Of a DNA stretch of 64,000 bases, positions 34,690-41,520 are shown piece after piece. The notes beneath the pieces are model-generated. The model did not search any database, was not told where the DNA came from, and saw only the letters and a list, made by a program, of their open reading frames with translations. Every line of letters starts with the position of its first letter. Position 1 is the first letter of the stretch. The position numbers and the translations under genes are program-made. Where the stretch lies: assembly GCF_007993755.1 (NCBI RefSeq), contig NZ_CP042467.1, forward strand, positions 3,620,001 to 3,684,000, given 5' to 3'. Source of the stretch: Microvenator marinus (GTDB lineage Bacteria > Myxococcota_A > Bradymonadia > Bradymonadales > Bradymonadaceae).

Positions 34690-36338
34690 GAGGCGAGGCG
34701 CCGCAGCGTTTGGCCACCGCTAAGGGTCGAGACATTCTGCATCCCCATACCATTGAGAATTCGCGCGGCCACGTAGCTTCGCTTGCCTACGGCACACACC
34801 ACCACCGTCTCAACGAGTGGGTCCAACTCATGCATGCGGGCACGGATCTCACAGACCGGGATGCCGATATGCTGGCAAAGCAATGGATCGTCTTCTCGCT
34901 CTGATTGAGACCTCACGTCGATGACCTGTAGGCCTTCGAGGGACGCGTCATAAGGCGCAAAACGCACCAGGCCGGCCATCTGATTGGATGCGGCAAACGC
35001 TGCCATGTGTATCGGGTCTTTGGCGGAACCAAACGGTGGAGCATAGGCGAGGTCCACCCCGGCGAGTTGGTCGACGGTCATCCCGGCAGCAATTGCTGTT
35101 GCGGCAACATCGAGTCGCTTGTCGACACCCTCCCCACCAACTCCCTGCAAACCAAGTACTCGACCCGTCTCTCGGTCATATACAAGCTTCAAGGTAATCA
35201 GCTCAGATCCCGGAAAATAGCTCGCGTGATTCGCGGCGACGATCGTCACAGTGTCTGCCGAAATGCCCAGTCCCCTGGCTCTCTTCTCGCTCAAGCCAGT
35301 GATGCCGGCGTTTCGGCCAAAGACCCGCACGATCGAGGTGCCTGCCACCGCGGGCATCTTCAGTGAGCGCCCTGTCGCGGCGTGTTCACCGGCGAGTCGA
35401 CCGGCTCGGTTCGCGGGGCCAGCGAGCGGCACCCAAGTCTTGCTCTCGGTGAGAGCACACGGATACACGGCGACGTCGCCTACCGCGTAAATATCGGGGT
35501 CTGATGTGCGCATATACGCGTCCACATCAACGGCTCCATTCGTGTGCAACGTGAGGCCGGCCTCGCGCGCGAGCCCAGAGTTTGGACGCACGCCGATACC
35601 AAAGATGACGATATCGGTAGCGATGCGCGTGCCGTCGCTCAGGATCGCTGCACCGACACGCGTATCTTCCTCACGAACCAACTCCACAACCGACCGGCCA
35701 GTGAAAACCTGGACGCCTCGGCGCTCAAGCTCATGAGCAATGGGCAAAGCGATCTCACGATCAAGCAGCGGAAGCACCTGGTCCTTAAGTTCCACCAGGG
35801 AGACCTCCATGCCGCAATCTTGCAGTTGTTCGACCATCTCGAGCCCGACATAACCCGCACCCACCACCAACGCGCGTCGCGCCCTCTGGACGGTCTTTAC
35901 CGAGCAGATCTGGTCCATGTCCTCCATGTTGCGCAACGTAAAGACGTTCGGCGCGTGCACTCCTTCCATACTCGGAAGCACGGGAGAAGCCCCTGTGGCG
36001 ATGATCAACTTGTCGTAAGAGAGCGCGTATTCCTCACCCGTTTTCAGGGATTTGACGTGTACCTTCCGACCCACTCGATCGATGGCGATGGCGCGGCTGA
36101 AGGTCCGGACGTCGATCTTGAAGCGCTCTTTGAAGGTCTCAGGCGAAGCGATCAAGAGTGAATCTCGATCTGGGATCTCGCCGCCAATATGATAGGGCAA
36201 CCCACAGTTCGCGAACGAGACATGCTCATCCTGCTCCAGCATGATGATCTGTGCATTCTCGTCCATTCTTCGGGCGCGGGTTGCAGCAGAAGCACCCCCA
36301 GCGACCCCACCGATAATCACAATCTTTCTTACATCCAT
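34686..36338 (-). CDS. CoA-disulfide reductase with C-terminal rhodanese domain
   Basis: A 550-residue flavoprotein. The N-terminal FAD-binding IGGVAGGASAATRARR is followed by the redox Cys45 in SFANCGLPYHIGGEIP, typical of CoA-disulfide reductases. A second nucleotide-binding GAGYVGLEMVEQL site and the FAD motif (YAVGDVAVY) are present. The last 100 residues are a rhodanese domain with active Cys about 515 in VVVCAVGKRSY. Such fused enzymes reduce CoA disulfide, persulfide or polysulfide with NAD(P)H. GGAAG lies upstream of ATG. Coexpressed with the ArsR-rhodanese gene 30 bp upstream, it suggests sulfane-sulfur or sulfide handling. Confidence 0.9.
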   Translation of the reverse strand: MDVRKIVIIGGVAGGASAATRARRMDENAQIIMLEQDEHVSFANCGLPYHIGGEIPDRDSLLIASPETFKERFKIDVRTFSRAIAIDRVGRKVHVKSLKTGEEYALSYDKLIIATGASPVLPSMEGVHAPNVFTLRNMEDMDQICSVKTVQRARRALVVGAGYVGLEMVEQLQDCGMEVSLVELKDQVLPLLDREIALPIAHELERRGVQVFTGRSVVELVREEDTRVGAAILSDGTRIATDIVIFGIGVRPNSGLAREAGLTLHTNGAVDVDAYMRTSDPDIYAVGDVAVYPCALTESKTWVPLAGPANRAGRLAGEHAATGRSLKMPAVAGTSIVRVFGRNAGITGLSEKRARGLGISADTVTIVAANHASYFPGSELITLKLVYDRETGRVLGLQGVGGEGVDKRLDVAATAIAAGMTVDQLAGVDLAYAPPFGSAKDPIHMAAFAASNQMAGLVRFAPYDASLEGLQVIDVRSQSEREDDPLLCQHIGIPVCEIRARMHELDPLVETVVVCAVGKRSYVAARILNGMGMQNVSTLSGGQTLRRLAS

Positions 36339-36368
36339 TGGTACTTCCTTTGGGGATTGTCCCCATGT

Positions 36369-37040
36369 TTAGACTCGGGCTGCTCTTGTGACCGAGAAGC
36401 CTCGTTGGCGCCATTCATAGACGCTGATAGGCAATCGCCTCGTCCGGATACCGTGCTCCCTAAGGAGCTTGATGCCGTTGATCGAGGTAATACAGAAAGG
36501 GCCCCGGCAGTATACAACGACCGGCACGTTGCGTGCCTTTATCTCAGCAGCTTTTGACTCGATTTCGTGCAACCCGATGTTCTCAGCCCCGGTAATATGC
36601 TCAAATTCGTAGTCATCGGCCGGGCGCAGATCGACCAGCAAGACGCGCCCGGAATTGATCTGCTCCACGAGATCTTCATACTCCTCGTCGAGGATATCGT
36701 TCTCGTCCACGAACTTCTCTTGAACCACCATCCTGGCCCCTGGGTGTACTCGAGACGCGGTCTCCTGCACGCTCAACAACATGGCACGGACCTGGTCCGA
36801 AGCTAGGAAGTAGAGCACTTGTCTGCCTTCCTTACGGCTAACGACGAGGCCAGCTTCGAGCAGAATACGAAGCTGTATGCTGATGTTTGCCACCGGATGG
36901 CCCGCCTGTTCCGCGATGCGTTGTACGGGTTTCTCGCACTGAGCTATCAAGCTCAGAATCGTCCAGCGAAGGGGATTAGAGAGGGCCTTTCCGATCTTGG
37001 CCAGCTCTTTGGTCAGTGTGTCTTGTTGCAAAAGGTCCAT
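36369..37040 (-). CDS. ArsR-family regulator fused to a rhodanese domain
   Basis: A 223-residue protein. Residues 1-95 form an ArsR winged helix (IGKALSNPLRWTILSLIAQ, then AGHPVANISIQLRILLEAGLV). Residues about 120-223 are a rhodanese domain with Cys178 in VVVYCRGPFC and an unusual second Cys (183). Such fusions sense persulfide or polysulfide through the rhodanese Cys (known for related sulfur-responsive regulators). GGAGGATGAG precedes the ATG. A 26-bp near-perfect palindrome at 37098-37123 lies 58 bp upstream and probably is its autoregulatory operator. The CoA-disulfide reductase gene follows. Confidence 0.9.
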   Translation of the reverse strand: MDLLQQDTLTKELAKIGKALSNPLRWTILSLIAQCEKPVQRIAEQAGHPVANISIQLRILLEAGLVVSRKEGRQVLYFLASDQVRAMLLSVQETASRVHPGARMVVQEKFVDENDILDEEYEDLVEQINSGRVLLVDLRPADDYEFEHITGAENIGLHEIESKAAEIKARNVPVVVYCRGPFCITSINGIKLLREHGIRTRRLPISVYEWRQRGFSVTRAARV

Positions 37041-37097
37041 CTCATCCTCCGTCGGAGCTGAGTCGAGTTTCTAGACCTTAGTGGGTATGTTGTCAAA

Positions 37098-37123
37098 GAT
37101 ATTTTAATATGTATTAAAATATC
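37098..37123. promoter_or_regulatory. 26-bp palindrome, likely operator of the ArsR-rhodanese operon
   Basis: Arms GATATTTTAATA (37098-37109) and TATTAAAATATC (37112-37123) are exact reverse complements separated by TG. The AT-rich 12-bp arms fit an ArsR-type dimer site. It is placed upstream of the ArsR-rhodanese start (37040), in the gap before a pair of membrane-protein genes whose 3' end is at 37150. Confidence 0.7.
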
Positions 37124-37149
37124 GTAAGGATGGCTTTACCGTGCCAGAT

Positions 37150-37524
37150 TCAAATGTCTCTCATCAGTTTTCTGAGAAACCAGAATTGCCCAGACCAGAA
37201 GAGTGTCCGAATTGTCATGGCCACTGCAGTCCGCGGTTCGAAGGGCAGGCCCATCGTGATATGGACCCCCAATCCCAAGAGCACGACAAGCGAACCGACC
37301 GCAATTGCGAGAGCAAAGTGAGCGGCAACTTGCTTTTTCAAGAGGGTCAGGATCCCGGTAAGGATGTAGACAAAGCCTGCCGCAAAATTGAAATAGAGGA
37401 CCCAGGGCACCACATTTCCGGCGGCTTCCCAGGATTCAGGCCCCCCGAAAATGACCTTGCCGCCCTCGACAAGCGTCATGACACCAAAGACGAGTGCGGC
37501 AATTCCAAGGATCTTCGTTTTCAT
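37150..37524 (-). CDS. Small membrane protein, four predicted helices
   Basis: A 124-residue hydrophobic protein starting at ATG 37524, which overlaps the previous stop as ATGA. Four helices are visible (around ILGIAALVFGVMTLVEGG, VPWVLYFNFAAGFVYILTG, AHFALAIAVGSLVVLLGLG and a final basic helix FWSGQFWFLRKL). No family was recognised. The operon mate is another four-helix protein, and a TetR-like 22-bp operator lies before that gene. A role in membrane adaptation or transport is possible but unsupported. Confidence 0.72.
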   Translation of the reverse strand: MKTKILGIAALVFGVMTLVEGGKVIFGGPESWEAAGNVVPWVLYFNFAAGFVYILTGILTLLKKQVAAHFALAIAVGSLVVLLGLGVHITMGLPFEPRTAVAMTIRTLFWSGQFWFLRKLMRDI

Positions 37525-37934
37525 GTTTTCCCCCAATACTTGAGGCTCAAGACGCCGGCTAATGAGACCGCTGCGGTCATGGCAATAGCTCCGAAAAGAA
37601 CCAGGATCGGAGGCGCCCCAAAATAGATCTCCGCGAGGATACCGACCGGCATCAACAACCCCACCAGTCCAAGCCCTGCGACGGTCCGGCGCGCCCTCTC
37701 TGTCGCGGCCTCGAGTCTGACGAGTACGAATCCGAGGAGCAGATTTAGGACGGCGAAGAGGTTACCATGGACGTGGGCAAGGCGCGCCTCAAAGTGCTTA
37801 CCGACTGAATAGCTCGCGATCCATGCCTCCTTGTCCGGGTGAAAGTCACGCAGGTAGATGAGTAAGAACCCATAGCCCATGAAGGCTGCCATAGTGAGTA
37901 ATCCGACCCCAATACTATATTTTCCAGTCTTCAT
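37521..37934 (-). CDS. Small membrane protein, four predicted helices
   Basis: A 137-residue protein from ATG 37934, with GGAGGT at good spacing. It has a helix (IGVGLLTMAAFMGYGFLLIYL), a polar loop with HPDKEAW and KHFEARLAHVHGNLF, then three further helices. The His-rich loop H-F-E-A-R-L-A-H-V-H is a conceivable metal or heme ligand set, but no family match is known. It heads a two-gene operon with the next protein. The 22-bp AAAGATAG inverted repeat lies 27-48 bp before its start. Confidence 0.72.
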   Translation of the reverse strand: MKTGKYSIGVGLLTMAAFMGYGFLLIYLRDFHPDKEAWIASYSVGKHFEARLAHVHGNLFAVLNLLLGFVLVRLEAATERARRTVAGLGLVGLLMPVGILAEIYFGAPPILVLFGAIAMTAAVSLAGVLSLKYWGKT

Positions 37935-37960
37935 CGTTGACCTCCAGTTCGCAGCCACAA

Positions 37961-37982
37961 AAAGATAGTAAACGATTACTTT
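37961..37982. promoter_or_regulatory. 22-bp imperfect inverted repeat related to the RND-adaptor operator
   Basis: AAAGATAG (37961-37968), a 6-base spacer, then ATTACTTT (37975-37982). The left arm is identical to that at 29146 and the overall length is the same. The right arm agrees in the last four bases and part of the rest. An inner GTAA/TTAC symmetry is also present. It is 27-48 bp upstream of the membrane-protein gene start at 37934. Confidence 0.5.
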
Positions 37983-37995
37983 ATGAGTTGCCAAT

Positions 37996-38024
37996 AAAAA
38001 AGATCGCGAGTCTGCCGTGCAGAC
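37996..38024 (-). terminator. Rho-independent terminator after the NrfD operon
   Basis: On the minus strand the stem GTCTGC-ACG-GCAGAC (38024-38010) is followed within 9 bases by a run of six T (38001-37996), a classic intrinsic terminator. It lies 57 bp past the stop of the NrfD gene and just before the operator of the next operon. Confidence 0.7.
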
Positions 38025-38080
38025 CCGAAATGAACTCCTGCCCTAGATATTCTGAGAATGAACCCCCAAGAGCGAACCAA

Positions 38081-39310
38081 CTACTTGGTATCGACCTTGA
38101 CCTGGTCAGTGAGGATGGGGATCGCGATCTTGAGTAGCACGGTGTAGATCATGAGCCCGAGCGCCCAGAGGCCCACCATGATCTTCCACTCGACCAGCGA
38201 CGGTGAATACTCCACGATCTCATGCAGGGTGCTCGGGATGAAGCCAGGGATAATCAACCCCATGCCTTTCTCAATCCACACCCCAACAAACGTGATCACA
38301 CACGCCACATTGAGCCACGTCATATGGGTCTTTGCGCGCGGGGCAAGCAGCATCACGGCCGCAATGGTGTTCAGGGCGATGGCTGTCCAAATCCACGGGA
38401 CAAGCCCACTCTTGCCGTGGAGCCCAAAGAAGAGGTACTGCGCCGCCGCCACATGTGAGCCACCCGTGTAGAAGATCGTGAAGAGCTCCGCCGCCAGAAG
38501 GAAGAGGTTCAAGAGCACCGTCACACGCATGACCTTGAGCAAGGTCATGATGGGGCCGTTTCCAAACTTGAAATCACTCAACTTGCGAATGATCTGCAAG
38601 GTTACAATCACAAACGCAGGACCCGACACAAAAGCAGACGCAAGGAAGCGCGGGGCCAAAATGGCGGTGTTCCAGAAGGGGCGGCCGCCAAGACCGCTGT
38701 ACAGAAACGCCGTGACCGTATGAATGGAGACAGCCCAGGCGATCGAGAGAAAAACAAAGGGCAGATACCAGCGCGGATTGGGCTTCTTTCCTAAGAATCG
38801 TGTGTAGAGCAGGTACCCGGCGATATGCGCGTTGATCAGCAGATAGCCATTGAGCACGATCATATCCCAGGTCAGCATCGAGATCGGCCAGTTCAGCCGC
38901 CCAAGCCCCGGAATCATATGCCAGAAGCGGTCCGGCCTCCCAAGGTCAGCCAACACAAAACCCAGGCACATCACAAGCGCCGCCACCGCCAATAACTCCC
39001 CAATAATCACCACGTCGTGCATCTCGTGGTCATCGTAAAGATACGCCGGGATCACCATCATCACCGCCCCCGCGGCGAGCCCCACAAGGAAGGTGAAGTT
39101 CGCGATATAGAGCCCCCACGAGACGTGGTCGGTCATCCCGGTCAGCGCCATACCCTCCACAACCTGATGTGCCCAGGCGTTCGCACCGACAAGCATCAGC
39201 GCGGTCAGGAACGTCATCCACGCGTAAAACGCGCGGCTGCCATCGGTCGCAGCAATGAAAGAATGGAGCAAAAAGCGCGGGTAGCTGACCGCATGTTGTG
39301 TATCACTCAT
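38081..39310 (-). CDS. NrfD/PsrC/DsrP-type quinol-oxidising membrane subunit
   Basis: A 409-residue protein with about ten transmembrane helices. The NrfD/PsrC pattern is visible: SWGLYIANFTFLVGLAAGAV near residue 65-85, DLGRPDRFWHM at about 122, and GGRPFWNTAI at about 210. These subunits exchange electrons between the quinone pool and a peripheral Fe-S protein on the periplasmic side without heme. The two genes upstream encode that Fe-S protein and a tetraheme cytochrome, making a complete quinol:cytochrome module. Start ATG 39310 is 10 bp after the Fe-S stop. It resembles DsrP/menaquinol dehydrogenases more than alternative complex III. Confidence 0.85.
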   Translation of the reverse strand: MSDTQHAVSYPRFLLHSFIAATDGSRAFYAWMTFLTALMLVGANAWAHQVVEGMALTGMTDHVSWGLYIANFTFLVGLAAGAVMMVIPAYLYDDHEMHDVVIIGELLAVAALVMCLGFVLADLGRPDRFWHMIPGLGRLNWPISMLTWDMIVLNGYLLINAHIAGYLLYTRFLGKKPNPRWYLPFVFLSIAWAVSIHTVTAFLYSGLGGRPFWNTAILAPRFLASAFVSGPAFVIVTLQIIRKLSDFKFGNGPIMTLLKVMRVTVLLNLFLLAAELFTIFYTGGSHVAAAQYLFFGLHGKSGLVPWIWTAIALNTIAAVMLLAPRAKTHMTWLNVACVITFVGVWIEKGMGLIIPGFIPSTLHEIVEYSPSLVEWKIMVGLWALGLMIYTVLLKIAIPILTDQVKVDTK

Positions 39311-39320
39311 ACTTCACCCA

Positions 39321-40232
39321 CTACTCGTCGAAGTAATAAAAGAACCGTGGATGTGTCCCAAGCTCTTCTTTGAGAACAAAGACACGCTTATTCGCGAGCA
39401 CCCACCGGATCTCGGAGTTCGGATCCAGAAGGTTTCCAAACACACGTGCGCCCGTAGGACATGCTTCGAGGCATGCCGGCAGCCGGCCCTCACGTGTCCG
39501 ATGCAAGCAGAAATGGCACTTCTCCACCACGCCCTGTGGCCGAATCCGATTGGCCAGATAGGCCTGAACGGGATTGACCTCTTCGGCCGGGATCTCGGGA
39601 CGTGCCCAGTTAAATCGACGCGCGTGGTAGGGGCAAGCAGCCTCGCAATAGCGGCAGCCAATGCACCAGTTATAGTCCACCACCACAATCCCGTCCTTCT
39701 CTTTCCAGGTCGCCTCGACCGGACAGACGTGAACACAGGGTGGATTATCGCATTGTTGGCACTGCACGGGCATATAGTATTTGCCCGGCTCTGGAACAGC
39801 ATCTTCGTAGATAGCCCTGCCATGCTCTAAGTCCATGCTCCCCTGTTTCATCTCCATGACGCGGATGTAGGAGTTATTCGTGGCTCGGTCGTGGTTATTC
39901 TCTTTGTGACACGCTTCCGCACACTTTCTGCAGCCGATACACACGCTCAGATTGAGCGCATAGCCGAACTGCACACCGTCCATGGGTTTGACATCCTTGA
40001 TCGAGACCTCGGCACCATACTCCTTCAAGGTCTCCGCCTCCAGGCGTTTGAGTACCTTGAGCATGTCCTCATCACTGAGCTCTTTATAGTGATTCTGGAT
40101 GAATTCTTCGGCGCTCATCCCTTCCTGGTAGTTAGAGAGCGGGGCAAGGGCGCGGGCAAAAGCGGCCGCACCCAGCGTCGCGCCAAACGCCTTGATGGCT
40201 GTTCGTCTGCTTATCGGGGGCATCTCATTCAT
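39321..40232 (-). CDS. Tat-exported 4Fe-4S ferredoxin-type subunit (DsrO/NrfC-like)
   Basis: About 303 residues. The Tat signal has SRRTAIKAFGATLGAAAFARALA. Four ferredoxin-like Cys sets follow: CIGCRKCAEACH, CQQCDNPPCVHVCP, CIGCRYCEAACP and CHFCLHRTREGRLPACLEACP, sufficient for four [4Fe-4S] clusters. It is the electron-transfer partner of the NrfD subunit. Several starts are possible: ATG 40232 has a well-spaced AAGGG and overlaps the cytochrome gene slightly; ATG 40250 with GAAGGAC is also plausible. The product is periplasmic and carries electrons between the membrane subunit and a cytochrome. Confidence 0.85.
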   Translation of the reverse strand: MNEMPPISRRTAIKAFGATLGAAAFARALAPLSNYQEGMSAEEFIQNHYKELSDEDMLKVLKRLEAETLKEYGAEVSIKDVKPMDGVQFGYALNLSVCIGCRKCAEACHKENNHDRATNNSYIRVMEMKQGSMDLEHGRAIYEDAVPEPGKYYMPVQCQQCDNPPCVHVCPVEATWKEKDGIVVVDYNWCIGCRYCEAACPYHARRFNWARPEIPAEEVNPVQAYLANRIRPQGVVEKCHFCLHRTREGRLPACLEACPTGARVFGNLLDPNSEIRWVLANKRVFVLKEELGTHPRFFYYFDE

Positions 40233-40845
40233 GGTGACCCTTTTCGTCATGATGTCCTTCTTCAAGAAATCGGTCGCGTGGTGGGAAAACTGGCATCACA
40301 GGTTGGAATTTCGGGACATGTGCGTCGTGACAGTGAAGGCATGAGTTGCGCGTACGGGGCCCCTTGGAGAGGTCCCAATATCCTTTCATCCCGCCGTGGC
40401 TGCCGTTGTTGTAGTCTCGCGTCTGTGGGCCGTGACACTGCCCGCAGAGTTGCATCACATCCGCAAAGGCTATCGCGTCGCCATTGGCGAGTCGGAGTTT
40501 GCTGCGGTCGTCTGGGTGATGACAACTCTGGCAGTCCAACGTGCCGTGCTCAAAATTCATACCCATGTGAAACTCTTCGAGCTCCTCGGCCTTTCTCAAG
40601 ACGTCTTTGCCTTCAACATCGAGTGCATGACAGGTAGCGCACGCCACGCCTTTGGCCGTGCCGTCTAGTCGATGGACTTCGGTGCGTGCGCTTCCGAGCC
40701 CGTCAGGTAATACGATGCGCGTTTCAAATTTGGCTTCGGGCGACGATTCCAGGTCCTTCCCGATCTCAAATTTCTCCTTTGCGCATCCGCCCAGAGCAAA
40801 CGCAAAACAAAGCAAGCAGCAAAGATGGATGTGTTTCACAGACAC
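40225..40845 (-). CDS. Tetraheme cytochrome c lipoprotein
   Basis: A 206-residue lipoprotein (FALGGC, Cys21). Four CXXCH heme sites are seen: CATCH (69-73), CQSCH (105-109), CGQCH (134-138) and CLHCH (169-173), with a His-rich tail GHHDEKGHHE. It is the first gene of the operon ending with the NrfD subunit. It could accept electrons from the Fe-S subunit and pass them to the NapB-like cytochrome or other terminal partners. Its extra N-terminal 60 residues lack heme sites. The cytochrome is anchored in the outer leaflet or outer membrane. Confidence 0.87.
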   Translation of the reverse strand: MSVKHIHLCCLLCFAFALGGCAKEKFEIGKDLESSPEAKFETRIVLPDGLGSARTEVHRLDGTAKGVACATCHALDVEGKDVLRKAEELEEFHMGMNFEHGTLDCQSCHHPDDRSKLRLANGDAIAFADVMQLCGQCHGPQTRDYNNGSHGGMKGYWDLSKGPRTRNSCLHCHDAHVPKFQPVMPVFPPRDRFLEEGHHDEKGHHE

Positions 40846-41232
40846 CTCGTTCCAGGATTCTTGGGAGTGTAACGCAAACTTCGTACCTTAATGAAAAAGA
40901 TGCAGGCTTTCAGGTGTTTGTAATTGTTGGTCTGCGATTCCCTGACTGTTTTGCGCGAAATCAGTTCGGAAACGTAGCAGAAAAGTGAGAAAGAGTTCAA
41001 ATGATGGTGATGTTTTGATAGTGTTTTGGCTGGCTTGGGTTGCGACGCATTTTGTGCGCTGTTTTTAGCGCAACGCAAATGATGCGTCTCGGGGTGTGTT
41101 TTATGATTGGCGTCTTTTGCATGCAAAGTAGAAATTGTCTCTACCTTCTGCCGACTTCGATGAATTATGCTCTCTATGGAACATTTCTTGTTACTCGTTC
41201 GGTTTTGCCATGCTCGATTTCAGAGGTCGTGA
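40846..41232. other. 387-bp intergenic region between two divergent respiratory operons
   Basis: This gap holds the promoters of the cytochrome-Fe-S-NrfD operon (minus) and nap operon (plus). The main visible structure is the imperfect hairpin at 41044-41088. No clear FNR or NarL consensus was found by eye. A short frame at 41040-41279 overlapping napD has no sensible composition and is not called. Confidence 0.5.
41044..41088 (+). promoter_or_regulatory. Bulged hairpin in the nap leader
   Basis: GACGCAT (41044-41050) pairs with ATGCGTC (41082-41088), and TGCGCT pairs with AGCGCA across a GTTTTT loop, with TTTG/CAAA between them and two small bulges, about 17 bp in all. It is about 145 bp before napD. 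It could be an RNA leader structure or a protein-binding inverted repeat. Confidence 0.4.
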
Positions 41233-41520
41233 ATGCCCGTCAGTGCACTAGTTGTTACGCTCGATGCAGAGCCCGATAACCGTCAGAAGGCGTTCGACGC
41301 TCTTATGGCTCGGGACTGGTTGACGCTCGGTGAGGCCATTGAGGATGCGCATCTGCCCGTGGTCCTTGAGTCCGATACCCTTAGCCAAGGGGAAGAGCGT
41401 TTCCGAGAGATCTTGGCACTCGAGGGTGTAGTGCATGTAGATGTGGTGATGGTCGACTTTCAGGACGTAGAAGAATTTGAAGAGATGCCTCGGCGCAAGA
41501 AGAACAGGAGACCCGCATGA
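41233..41520 (+). CDS. napD: Nitrate reductase maturation chaperone NapD
   Basis: A 95-residue protein of the NapD family: PVSALVVTLDAEPDNRQKAF, then LEGVVHVDVVMVDFQDVEE with a basic tail. NapD binds the Tat signal of NapA and supports molybdenum-cofactor insertion before export. It immediately precedes napA with an ATGA overlap, the usual order. The start (ATG 41233) is the first in frame after the nap leader. Confidence 0.87.
   Translation: MPVSALVVTLDAEPDNRQKAFDALMARDWLTLGEAIEDAHLPVVLESDTLSQGEERFREILALEGVVHVDVVMVDFQDVEEFEEMPRRKKNRRPA

Noticed and set aside
41040-41279. 79-codon frame overlapping the napD start
   Set aside because: Cys/Met-rich random composition, overlaps napD out of frame, no good initiation site.
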